Below are positions 53,931-61,804 of a stretch of 64,000 nt of DNA, piece after piece (the stretch's first letter is position 1; the number at the start of each line of letters is the position of its first letter). The stretch is from positions 124,001-188,000 of the forward strand of contig CAVPVW010000005.1 in the NCBI GenBank assembly GCA_963709295.1. The letters are read 5' to 3'. Position numbers and translations under genes: made by a program. Source of the DNA: JBGPQJ01 sp963709295. Its GTDB lineage: Bacteria; Chloroflexota; Anaerolineae; Anaerolineales; Villigracilaceae. The notes beneath the pieces were generated by a model. The model searched no databases. It worked only from the letters and a program-made list of their open reading frames with translations, and was not told the DNA's origin.

Positions 53931-55235
53931 TCAGGATTTCTTTTCAACCTTCATGACGTGAACTGAACAGGAAATGCAGGGATCATAAGCTCGTACCAGC
54001 ATCTCCAGGTCGAGCTGCATGGCTTCCACGGGTTTATCCATTATCTGAGGAACCAGCGCTTTCATGTCCGCTTCGAGGTTGGCCACATTTTGATTGGTGG
54101 GGATGATGCAGTTGGCTCCGGTAATTTTTCCGTCCTGCCCAATCTTGTAGTCGTGGATCAGGATTCCGCGCGGAACCTCACAAGCGCCCACACCACTGCA
54201 TCCTTCCTTCTTGATCTTCCCAAGGTCGACCGGGGCGGGTTTTTCGGATTTTATCCCCCGGGCAAGAAGTTGATCGATGAGCGAGATGGCGTCCTCGACA
54301 CAGTGGACCACCTCCACGACCTGTGCGGCAGTATTGAGGTAGGTATTCGTGACCTTGGGTTTGATCCCCAGTTTTTTCGCCGCGTCCTTGGCTCGCGGAT
54401 GGAGTTGATTGTAATTATTATTGAACCTGGCCAATGCGCCGACCATCAGAGATTCGCGCTTGTGTTTTGTCAGTTTGGCGCTGGAATGAGGCACAAGGTA
54501 TTCATTGGTGACTTCTTTATATTTGTTAATTGGAAATTTGTAGCCGTCACTGGACATAATTTCGCCGTCGATGAAAGCGTATTCGTCCGGTTTTGTCAGG
54601 GAGACGTATTCGGTATCCCGCTCGAATTTTGGCCAGGGCAGAGTTGCACACAAATCCACGGTGGCATCAACATCTGCACGGCAGGCGACCAATTGAGCCT
54701 GCAGGTCTTTTAATTCGGCAACCGTCGGGAAATGGGTGAAACCGCCGACGGTCATGGCGATGGGGTGCGTGTGGCGGCCTGCCACCACCACGCAAATGTC
54801 CCCGGCCAATTTTTTCATGCGCAGAGCCCGCAGGACAACCTCGCGATGGGTGGTCGCTAGCGGGATGACACTCCCGACGCCTAGAAAATCAGGCGCGACC
54901 AGCATGTAAATATGCAGGAGGTGGCTGTCGAGAATCTCGCCGTGGAAGACCAGTTTCCGGAGCAGGATGGTCTGTTCGCTCAGTTCCACGCCCAGAGCGG
55001 TCTCTGAAGCGCGCAGGGAAGCGGTGGTATGTCCGGTGGAGCAGATTCCGCAGATCCGGCTGGTGATATGCGAGGCTTCAAGATAGGGTCTGCCGCGCAG
55101 CATGGCTTCGAAGAAGCGCGGGGTCTCAATGACGTCAAACCGGCAGTCCTTGATCACGCCATTGTCAATATTGACGACAATGTTGCCGTGCCCTTCAACC
55201 CGGGTTACATGATGAACATCAATTCTCTTGGTCAT
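53931..55235 (-). CDS. hydA: [NiFe] hydrogenase large subunit (group 3b alpha)
   Basis: About 434 residues. The nickel ligands lie in RICGIC (N-terminal CxxC) and DPCISC (C-terminal CxxC), followed by SVHVMKVEKKS, the peptide to be cleaved after His. VTRVEGHGN is the L0 motif. I use the ATG at 55235; ATG codons at 55253/55250 are possible alternatives with an added MMRRKT. With hydB, hydG and hydD it forms the cytosolic bidirectional NADP-linked hydrogenase/sulfhydrogenase, which evolves or takes up H2. Confidence 0.94.
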   Translation of the reverse strand: MTKRIDVHHVTRVEGHGNIVVNIDNGVIKDCRFDVIETPRFFEAMLRGRPYLEASHITSRICGICSTGHTTASLRASETALGVELSEQTILLRKLVFHGEILDSHLLHIYMLVAPDFLGVGSVIPLATTHREVVLRALRMKKLAGDICVVVAGRHTHPIAMTVGGFTHFPTVAELKDLQAQLVACRADVDATVDLCATLPWPKFERDTEYVSLTKPDEYAFIDGEIMSSDGYKFPINKYKEVTNEYLVPHSSAKLTKHKRESLMVGALARFNNNYNQLHPRAKDAAKKLGIKPKVTNTYLNTAAQVVEVVHCVEDAISLIDQLLARGIKSEKPAPVDLGKIKKEGCSGVGACEVPRGILIHDYKIGQDGKITGANCIIPTNQNVANLEADMKALVPQIMDKPVEAMQLDLEMLVRAYDPCISCSVHVMKVEKKS

Positions 55236-55257
55236 GGTTTTTCGCCTCATCAACCGG

Positions 55258-56034
55258 CTATTTGCTTTTCTCAGATTCCGCCATCAATTTCTGGCGGACC
55301 TGGTAGGTGGTAAACATTGCATAAAGGCCGGTCACATCGTCGACCGTCAGGCCATGTTCCGCCAGGACATTCCGCATCGAACTGTCATTCGGGTCGGAGA
55401 TGAATCCCCGGCAGGCCTCACAGGATTGCCCATACGTGGGGCAAATTGCCTTGCAGCCGGCGCGTGTGACGGGACCCAGGCAGACCTTCCCCAGAGTATA
55501 AAGACAGGTATTTTCCCGCAGCTTGCAATCCACGCAGACGGGGTAATCAGGGATGGGTGGCTTTTTTCCGATGAGCAGTGCATTCACACAGGCAACGAAT
55601 TCATCCCGGTCAATGGGGCAGCCCGGGATGGCAAAGTCGACTTTAATGACTGCATCGATCGGCCGGACATCATAGGTTTCGTACCAGTCTGCTTTGTCGC
55701 CGTAAACGTACTGCCGCACATCCTCAAGCGGATGCAGATACTTGAGCGAGTTGACGCCTCCCAGGTGGGCGCAGGTGCCGAGGGCAACCACCACCGCAGC
55801 CTGTTCGCGGATTTGTTTCAAACGCGTTTCGTCGCTTTGCCGGGTGCATGAGCCTTCGATGAAAGCCACAGCGTAGTCTTCACCTTTTTCCGTCATGGCC
55901 TCCCGGAATTGAACAATTTCAACGGCATTGAGCAGTTCGGGATGGGTTTGCAGCGAATCGACGACGGTTAATTGGCAGCCCTCACAGCAGGTAAAGTCGA
56001 AGAATGCGACTTTGGGTTTGTTGGCTTGGCTCAT
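55258..56034 (-). CDS. hydD: [NiFe] hydrogenase small subunit (group 3b delta)
   Basis: 258 residues without a Tat signal, as expected for group 3 enzymes. FTCCEGCQLTVVD, GSCTR and GTCAHLGG supply the proximal [4Fe-4S] cluster. The C-terminal region has Cys clusters for two further centres (CVDCKLRENTCL; GPVTRAGCKAICPTYGQSCE). It wires electrons between the Ni-Fe site and hydG/hydB. It overlaps hydG by 4 bp. Confidence 0.94.
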   Translation of the reverse strand: MSQANKPKVAFFDFTCCEGCQLTVVDSLQTHPELLNAVEIVQFREAMTEKGEDYAVAFIEGSCTRQSDETRLKQIREQAAVVVALGTCAHLGGVNSLKYLHPLEDVRQYVYGDKADWYETYDVRPIDAVIKVDFAIPGCPIDRDEFVACVNALLIGKKPPIPDYPVCVDCKLRENTCLYTLGKVCLGPVTRAGCKAICPTYGQSCEACRGFISDPNDSSMRNVLAEHGLTVDDVTGLYAMFTTYQVRQKLMAESEKSK

Positions 56035-56897
56035 AGCGCCTCCTCCAACCCTTTCAGGTCACGATATGAAAATACCGGTCCGGATTGGCAGGCATACACG
56101 CTGTTGATCTGGCAGTGGCCGCATTTCCCGATCCCGCACTTCATTCGCCTCTCGAGCGAAAGGTAGATGTTTCCTTCGAGGATGCCTTTTCCAAACAACT
56201 CCATCAGCACGAATTTGTACATGACCGGCGGGCCGCAGGTGATGGCAATCGTGTTGCGCGGGTTGACGGACACATCCTTGAAGAGGGTGGTGATGACGCC
56301 GGTATGACCCTTCCAGGTTTCATCGCCCCGATCCACGGTCACCATCAATTCAATATCATCCCTTTTTCGCCAGGTTTCGAGTTCATCCTTGAAGAGTAAC
56401 TCGGAAGGATTTCGGGCGCCATAAAGAATGACAATCTTGCCGTACAAGGCGCGTTCATCAAGCACTTGATTGATCAAAGATCGAAGTGGAGCCAATCCCA
56501 GACCGCCGGGTGCGAAGAGGATATCCTTTCCCCTGAATTTTTCGTATGGAAAACCATGCCCGAACGGTCCCCGCACTCCCAGCTTGTCGCCAGGTCCAAG
56601 ATTATGGATGGCCTGAGTGACATCGCCTACTTTTCGAACACACAACTCAAAGGAGCCGTTGCTTCGGCTGGGGGAACTGCTGATGCTGATGGGGGCTTCG
56701 CCTGTTCCCAGCATGGACACTTCCACGAACTGGCCCGGGCGGTGGTCCAAGGACATTCCCTTGGGTAACTCGATGGTAAATACCTTTTCCAGCGCGGTCA
56801 ATTGGACCACGTTCTTGATCTTTGCAACTACAGGCATGAAGAGGCGGTTTTCAGTTTCGGCGTAGTGCTCCAATGATTTTTCTTTGGTTTCAATCAT
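56031..56897 (-). CDS. hydG: Hydrogenase FAD/NAD(P)H-binding subunit (gamma)
   Basis: 288 residues of the ferredoxin-NADP reductase fold: FAD domain with RPGQFVEVSMLG and ISISSSPS, NAD(P) domain with APGGLGLAPLRSLI and ITCGPPVMYKF, and a C-terminal [2Fe-2S] site CGIGKCGHC plus a further Cys. It transfers electrons between NAD(P)H and the iron-sulfur chain. The start overlaps the hydB stop by 4 bp. Confidence 0.94.
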   Translation of the reverse strand: MIETKEKSLEHYAETENRLFMPVVAKIKNVVQLTALEKVFTIELPKGMSLDHRPGQFVEVSMLGTGEAPISISSSPSRSNGSFELCVRKVGDVTQAIHNLGPGDKLGVRGPFGHGFPYEKFRGKDILFAPGGLGLAPLRSLINQVLDERALYGKIVILYGARNPSELLFKDELETWRKRDDIELMVTVDRGDETWKGHTGVITTLFKDVSVNPRNTIAITCGPPVMYKFVLMELFGKGILEGNIYLSLERRMKCGIGKCGHCQINSVYACQSGPVFSYRDLKGLEEAL

Positions 56898-58063
56898 GGC
56901 TGCCCTCCTACCTCTTTTCGATGGTATAGCTCATTGAAAACTCCCACAGGCGTGATGTTCACCAGACAAGCCCTGGCGCACCGTCCGCAGCCCACGCAGC
57001 CTAGAAAATGATGTGTCTCAAGGATATATTTTCCCTTGCGCATGAATCGGTGCCGCTGGCGCAACGCCTTGCTTTTTCTAAAGTTGTGCCCCCCGGCGAC
57101 GGTGGCAAAATCATCGAGCTGGCAGGAATCCCAGTTCCTCACTCGTTGGCCGTGCTGCAAATCCAGGCCGATTTCATCCCTGACATCAAAACAAAAACAG
57201 GTCGGGCATACGTTGGTGCACGAGGCACAAGCCAGGCATCGTTCGCCCAGTTCATTCCATAGCGGGCTTTGCATGCTCATATTGAGCAGGGAAGGCAGAT
57301 CGCTGACATCGAAGTCGAGGCGGTAGGGGAACCGCGGCCATTTCTCGCTCAAGGTTGAGTTCAATTTTTGAATTTCCCCGGGAGAGGCTTCCTTGACCGG
57401 TGCATGCTCAAGTAATTTCTGCCCTGCGTCAGTTCCGATGTCGACGGCATACCCGTCGCCGATATCGGTGAGATGCAGATCGAATCCTTCATCCGCGCTG
57501 AGCGTCCCCATGCTCTTGCAAAATGAGTGTTCATCGCAGGGAGTAAGGCATTCGATACTGATGACCAGTGTCTTTCGCCGACGGTTGGTGTAGTAAGGGT
57601 CGGTGTGACCGGTTTCGAAAACCTGGTCAAGCAGTTGGATGCCATGCAAGTCGCATGTATGCACGCCAAAGATGACGGAGCGAGGCTCCAGGCGCGGCGG
57701 CTTGATTTGGAATTCCTGGGCGTTTTCGAATTCGAAAAGCGTTTCTACAGGGGGCATGAGGAACTTCTTTGGCGGCAGGATGGTCGTTGGGTAATCCAGT
57801 CGTAGCTCGGCAGGATCGCGGATGGTCTTAAAGGCGAAACGCCCGTCTGTTGCCACCGGTCCACCGACATTGTAGACCTTCAACAAATTCCGCACAAAAG
57901 TTGGGACATCTTGCTTGCTTAGGATTGCGAGGCTCACTTTCACCTCCTCAGGATGGAAGATCAATTTCCGATGCTTTCCGCACCGGTTCAAAGCGAATTG
58001 GAAGGATCGAAGAATGTGTTGATTAAAATATACCTTTTGCACTCCGATTGTACCAGTTATCAC
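56894..58063 (-). CDS. hydB: Hydrogenase iron-sulfur subunit (beta)
   Basis: 389 residues, first gene of the operon. The N-terminal two thirds form the HydB/AsrA-like domain (VIFGVHTCDLHGIQLLDQVF). The C-terminal third has two [4Fe-4S] ferredoxin motifs, CLACASCTNVCPTC and CVGCGRCARACL. It accepts electrons at the distal end of the complex. The order B-G-D-A with the protease at the end is that of the archaeal/bacterial hydBGDA operon. Confidence 0.93.
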   Translation of the reverse strand: MITGTIGVQKVYFNQHILRSFQFALNRCGKHRKLIFHPEEVKVSLAILSKQDVPTFVRNLLKVYNVGGPVATDGRFAFKTIRDPAELRLDYPTTILPPKKFLMPPVETLFEFENAQEFQIKPPRLEPRSVIFGVHTCDLHGIQLLDQVFETGHTDPYYTNRRRKTLVISIECLTPCDEHSFCKSMGTLSADEGFDLHLTDIGDGYAVDIGTDAGQKLLEHAPVKEASPGEIQKLNSTLSEKWPRFPYRLDFDVSDLPSLLNMSMQSPLWNELGERCLACASCTNVCPTCFCFDVRDEIGLDLQHGQRVRNWDSCQLDDFATVAGGHNFRKSKALRQRHRFMRKGKYILETHHFLGCVGCGRCARACLVNITPVGVFNELYHRKEVGGQP

Positions 58064-58122
58064 TATCTCTTGAAACGATGTAAGTCATAATAAAATAGGC
58101 GCTAATGTCATATTTTTATTTG

Positions 58123-58208
58123 GGTGCTAACCGCGTTTTCCGACCAACCACCTCCTATTTTGCATGGAAATCGATAATCAGTGACTTTTGTTTAAGGGGG
58201 TTAGCACC
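58123..58208. promoter_or_regulatory. Spaced 10-bp inverted repeat in the hydrogenase/CoA-protein promoter region
   Basis: GGTGCTAACC (58123-58132) and GGTTAGCACC (58199-58208) are perfect inverted copies 66 bp apart in the intergenic region between divergent hydB and the CoA-binding gene. They could be paired operator sites for a looping regulator. The protein is unknown. Confidence 0.4.
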
Positions 58209-58270
58209 TCTCGCCTAACCGAAGCAATAATGTTATATTTCACTAACTCTGATATATGAAAGGAAAACTC

Positions 58271-58762
58271 ATGTCAAAAGTTGACTCTCTCGTTCAGAAT
58301 TTTCTAGCTCAAAAAAGAATTGCTGTAGTCGGCGTCTCCGACAAACGTGAAACCGGAAGTAACGAAGCCTACAAGCGTTTCAAGGAGTCGGGCTATACAG
58401 TCTATGGTGTCAATCCAAGATTAACCACTTTTAAAGGGGATCCCTGTTACCCGGACTTGAAATCCATCCCGGAAAAACCGGACGCGGTCTTCATCCTTTC
58501 CAATCCCAAGGTAACCGATCAATTAGTCCAGCAGTGTGTGGACCTGGGAGTCAAACATGTCTGGATGCATTGCATGATGGGCACCAAACCCGGTCTTGCG
58601 GCTGGAATGACCAGCGTCTCGCAGGAGGCGGTAAAGATGTGCCGCGACAACGGAATCAACGTCATCCCAGGGAGCTGCCCGAACCAGTATCTGAAACCAG
58701 ATTTCGGTCACAAGATGATGAAGGGCATGTGGAGTTTGTTTGGTTTCATGAAGGTGGACTGA
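58271..58762 (+). CDS. CoA-binding domain protein
   Basis: The ATG at 58271 follows AAGGA by five bases; an upstream in-frame ATG at 58256 has none. About 163 residues with RIAVVGVSDKRETGSNEAYK (CoA_binding Rossmann) and YGVNPRL, similar to the N-terminal domain of acyl-CoA synthetases and YccU-like proteins. The function is unknown; possible redox- or CoA-level sensing. Confidence 0.85.
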   Translation: MSKVDSLVQNFLAQKRIAVVGVSDKRETGSNEAYKRFKESGYTVYGVNPRLTTFKGDPCYPDLKSIPEKPDAVFILSNPKVTDQLVQQCVDLGVKHVWMHCMMGTKPGLAAGMTSVSQEAVKMCRDNGINVIPGSCPNQYLKPDFGHKMMKGMWSLFGFMKVD

Positions 58763-58819
58763 ATCTTCTTCCATTGCGCTATTCAGCCCGGTTTGATTGT
58801 CTGACGGATGGGAGGCACG

Positions 58820-59179
58820 ATGTCAAATAATCTTGACCCGGAACAGGAACGATTGATCCGGTTGAGGGAAAAGCAGTTATCATCCCGCGACCCGGATATC
58901 AAGAAAAAGAAATTCACCAATATGCTATCGGAGAAGGAGCGCCGGACGAAGAATTCGCTCTCGATCGGACGGGTATGGCGCGCCATACCGCATATCTGGC
59001 GCTGGGCTTTCTACGGAGTTGTACTGGGTTTGATTACCATGGCCGTTCTGCCCACTCTCTGGATTTCAGATATTGCCTGGATCATTTCCATTCTTGCCGC
59101 AGTGGTATTGGTTATCCTCGGGATTATGATCGGCAGCGCAATTGATTACCGGGAGAACCTGAAGGACTTGTCCAACTAA
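58820..59179 (+). CDS. Small two-helix membrane protein
   Basis: The ATG at 58820 lies 4 nt after GGGAGG. 119 residues: a charged N-terminal half (EQERLIRLREKQLSSRDPDI), then two membrane helices (AFYGVVLGLITMAVLPTLW; WIISILAAVVLVILGIMIGS). No family recognised. Confidence 0.65.
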   Translation: MSNNLDPEQERLIRLREKQLSSRDPDIKKKKFTNMLSEKERRTKNSLSIGRVWRAIPHIWRWAFYGVVLGLITMAVLPTLWISDIAWIISILAAVVLVILGIMIGSAIDYRENLKDLSN

Positions 59180-59323
59180 TTGGATTGAGTTTACCCGTAG
59201 CTCGCGGGAGTCATTTCGAAATAATTTATTCTGTGGTAAAGTCCTAACCGGAATAAACATAAGCCGGTTACCGGGAAAACTGGTTGGCAGGATTTACTAT
59301 CCCGGTTACCAAGAGAATCAACC

Positions 59324-59875
59324 TTGGATTCCTTTATTTTCTTTACCGATAATGTGATTACTGTACGTCCCTTTCAAGCGGAAGACGCGCCTGAAATTCA
59401 TGCGGCCATTAGTGAGTCCCAAAATGAGACTTCATTCTGGCTCGTTGACCTGAAAGGCTTTTCCCTGTCAGACGTGCAGGATTACATCGATTCCCAGCCT
59501 GAGACCTGGAACGAAGATCAAGCCTATAATTTTGTAATTCTTGAATCCAGCACAAACAGGATCCTGGGTGGGTGTGGATTGAACCAAATCAACAGACGCC
59601 ATCGAGGCTGCGACCTTTATTTTTGGGTCCGCACAAGCGCAACCGGGCATGGATTTGCCACTCGGGCAGTGGTTCTGATGGCGCGCTTTGCGTTTGATTC
59701 ACTCGGGATGCAGCGCATGGAAATGGTCATCGACCCTGAAAATCTTGGCGGCTTGCGGGTTGCAGAAAAGGCAGGCGCCATCAGTGAAGGATACCTGCGC
59801 GGCCGGTTCTTCCATCACGGAGAACCAAGGGACGGCGTTGTATTCTCATTAGTCCCGGAGGACATCCCAGCCTGA
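59324..59875 (+). CDS. GNAT acetyltransferase (RimJ/RimL type)
   Basis: A TTG start gives 183 residues. ITVRPFQAEDAPEIHAAISE and the acetyl-CoA loop with ATGHGFATRAVVLMARFAF are typical, and LGMQRMEMVIDPENLGGLRV is motif B. RimL-like members acetylate N-termini or small amines. The stop overlaps the next start (TGATG). Confidence 0.88.
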   Translation: MDSFIFFTDNVITVRPFQAEDAPEIHAAISESQNETSFWLVDLKGFSLSDVQDYIDSQPETWNEDQAYNFVILESSTNRILGGCGLNQINRRHRGCDLYFWVRTSATGHGFATRAVVLMARFAFDSLGMQRMEMVIDPENLGGLRVAEKAGAISEGYLRGRFFHHGEPRDGVVFSLVPEDIPA

Positions 59876-60396
59876 TGCCTGCCAACGTCGAGATTAAAGC
59901 CCGGGTGAAGGATTTAACTCAACTAAGGAATCGTGCGGAGTCCCTCAGTGACACACCCATGCAGATCATCCCGCAGGAGGATACGTTCTTTAATATTCCC
60001 AAAGGCAGACTCAAACTGAGGGTTCTGGCGCCAGATTACGCGCAGCTTGTCTGGTATTCCCGGGCGGATGATACAGGCCCCAAGCGGTCGGATTATCAAA
60101 TTCATGAAACCAGCGATCCCGAGTCATTGAAGTCCATCCTTGCACTTGCCCTCGGGGTGCGAGGGGTTGTACGAAAAACCCGCTATCTATACCTGGTCGG
60201 ACAGACCCGCATTCATCTGGATGACGTTGAGGGATTGGGACATTTTATGGAATTGGAAGTGGTCATGCAACCGGGCCAGTCGGACAAGGAAGGTCAGGCT
60301 ATTGCGGAAAATTTGATGAAAAAACTGGGCATCGATTCCACCGATTTGTTGGACGGTGCTTATATGGATATGATCGAATCGGCCAACGGGAAATAA
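59875..60396 (+). CDS. CYTH-domain protein (class IV adenylate cyclase/thiamine-triphosphatase-like)
   Basis: 173 residues. VEIKARVKD carries the ExExK-type entrance motif, in which only one Glu is kept next to Lys; EDTFFNIPKGRLKLRVL and HLDDVEGLGHFMELEVVM provide the tunnel's basic and acidic residues. It acts on triphosphate substrates. Whether it cyclises ATP is uncertain; bacterial members are often inorganic triphosphatases or CyaB-like. Confidence 0.88.
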   Translation: MPANVEIKARVKDLTQLRNRAESLSDTPMQIIPQEDTFFNIPKGRLKLRVLAPDYAQLVWYSRADDTGPKRSDYQIHETSDPESLKSILALALGVRGVVRKTRYLYLVGQTRIHLDDVEGLGHFMELEVVMQPGQSDKEGQAIAENLMKKLGIDSTDLLDGAYMDMIESANGK

Positions 60397-60404
60397 ATCA
60401 GGAT

Positions 60405-60818
60405 ATGTCGCAGTACAACGATTCAAATTCAGATCAAATCTTCAGCCGGGAACCGCTCAAAAAGAGGGCTGCTCCCATCTGGCGCGATTTAAGGCTGCTG
60501 GTTGCTGTCCAGCTTTACATGCTGGGACGCATCTCCTCCGACCGGGCTTCCAAGTTGGCGGATGTCCCGCATGTGGAATTTCTGCTCAGTCTCGGTTTTT
60601 ACAAGGTTTTCCCCTTGCTGGCCGAGTTGGTCGAGTTGGAGCGCGCGGTTCATCAAGCCAAGAATAAACCCAAGGCCACTTCCGACACCCCTGAGGTGAC
60701 CCCGAAAATTGCTGAAAAAGGGATCCGCAAAGCGGTGCCTGCAGAAACCACACCGGAGAAATCTGAAACAACGCCGGCAAAAAATCCATCCCACCAGGAA
60801 ACGCAGGAAAAGCCATGA
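60405..60818 (+). CDS. UPF0175-like antitoxin with extended C-terminus
   Basis: The segment LLVAVQLYMLGRISSDRASK and LADVPHVEFLLSLGFY matches the UPF0175 helix-turn-helix of antitoxins that precede DUF3368 toxins. The remaining about 50 residues are a Lys/Pro/Thr-rich disordered tail (KPKATSDTPEVTPK), longer than usual. It overlaps the next gene by 4 bp (ATGA), as in toxin-antitoxin pairs. Confidence 0.7.
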   Translation: MSQYNDSNSDQIFSREPLKKRAAPIWRDLRLLVAVQLYMLGRISSDRASKLADVPHVEFLLSLGFYKVFPLLAELVELERAVHQAKNKPKATSDTPEVTPKIAEKGIRKAVPAETTPEKSETTPAKNPSHQETQEKP

Positions 60819-61303
60819 GCAATGGAGTTTGCAGCGTTTCTCCGGTGATCTACCTGTACCGGATCGGCATCCTGGATTGGCTTCCGAAAATGTTCGATGA
60901 AGTCTATATGCCATCCATCGTCCTGGACGATCTGCTCGAAGGACGCTTCATTGGCTATGACGTCCCCAGTCCTTTTGACCTGCCCTGGATGCAGTACAAG
61001 GATCCGCAGTTGACGGTGCCCACTGCCTGGCTGTCCCTCGACCTGAGTTCGGGCGAAGTGGCTGCCATGTCGCTGGCTTTTGAGACTCCTCATTGTGTCG
61101 TCCTGCTGGACGACCCTTTGGCACGTAGGGCGGCCAAGAATGTTGGTCTCAATATCTGGGGTACCTTGAAGTTCATGCTGGAAGCCAAGTCCCGCGGCTT
61201 GACGAAGAATGTGGAACCTTATATTGACCGGTTGGGGAATGCGGGTATCTGGTTGTCGGATGACATTCGCCAACGTGTCCTGACTCTCGCCGGCGAGGAA
61301 TGA
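60815..61303 (+). CDS. PIN-like DUF3368 protein with degenerate active site
   Basis: 162 residues of the DUF3368 (PIN-like) type: VSPVIYLYRIGILDWLP, LSSGEVAAMSLAFE and VVLLDDPLARRAAKNVG are in the expected order. The first catalytic Asp, normally in (V)(S)DTSPL, is here Ser in CSVSPV, whereas the later GE and DD positions remain. Nuclease activity may be lost or lowered. It pairs with the UPF0175-like gene. Confidence 0.72.
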   Translation: MSNGVCSVSPVIYLYRIGILDWLPKMFDEVYMPSIVLDDLLEGRFIGYDVPSPFDLPWMQYKDPQLTVPTAWLSLDLSSGEVAAMSLAFETPHCVVLLDDPLARRAAKNVGLNIWGTLKFMLEAKSRGLTKNVEPYIDRLGNAGIWLSDDIRQRVLTLAGEE

Positions 61304-61326
61304 ATCAAGTTCAACGGAGAAACAAT

Positions 61327-61731
61327 ATGCCCACCATCAGGAAAATCAATCATGTCGCCATTGTTGTGGAAGATATGGACGATGCACTTTCATTCTGGCG
61401 AGATTCCCTGGGATTGGACTTGCACGAACTAAGAGATGTGCCTGCAGAAAAATCCCAAGTGGCTTTCATGCCGGTGGCGGACGGAGAAATCGAACTGGTT
61501 TTTCCCACCACTGACGATTCCGGCATCGCCAAGTATCTTGCAAAACGCGGACAGGGCATGCATCATATCTGCCTTGAGGTGGACGATATTGAAGGGATGC
61601 TGGCGCAGCTGAAGGCAAAGGATGTTCGTTTGATAAATGAGCAGCCTCGCACATCCTCTGATGGAAAGAAATATGCCTTTATCCACCCGGAATCCGCCTG
61701 TGGAGTTCTGGTGGAGCTGTATCAACTCTAA
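61327..61731 (+). CDS. mce: Methylmalonyl-CoA epimerase
   Basis: The ATG at 61327 lies after GGAG; an earlier frame start overlaps the previous gene. 134 residues of the glyoxalase/VOC fold: INHVAIVVEDMDDALSFWRD, MPVADGEIELVFPTT and GMHHICLEVDDIEGML carry the metal-binding His and Glu positions. It interconverts the (R) and (S) isomers of methylmalonyl-CoA for the mutase at 43106-44768. Confidence 0.9.
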   Translation: MPTIRKINHVAIVVEDMDDALSFWRDSLGLDLHELRDVPAEKSQVAFMPVADGEIELVFPTTDDSGIAKYLAKRGQGMHHICLEVDDIEGMLAQLKAKDVRLINEQPRTSSDGKKYAFIHPESACGVLVELYQL

Positions 61732-61747
61732 ACTTTAGTCTATGTTC

Positions 61748-61788
61748 AAAGGCACACAGATTCATCAGCTTTGAGTCTGTGTGCCTTT
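61748..61788 (+). terminator. Rho-independent terminator after the epimerase gene
   Basis: AAAGGCACACAGA pairs perfectly with TCTGTGTGCCTTT across a 15-nt loop, then TGTGGTTT. It argues against the longer tilS start at 61781. Confidence 0.75.
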
Positions 61789-61804
61789 GTGGTTTAATTC
61801 AAGT

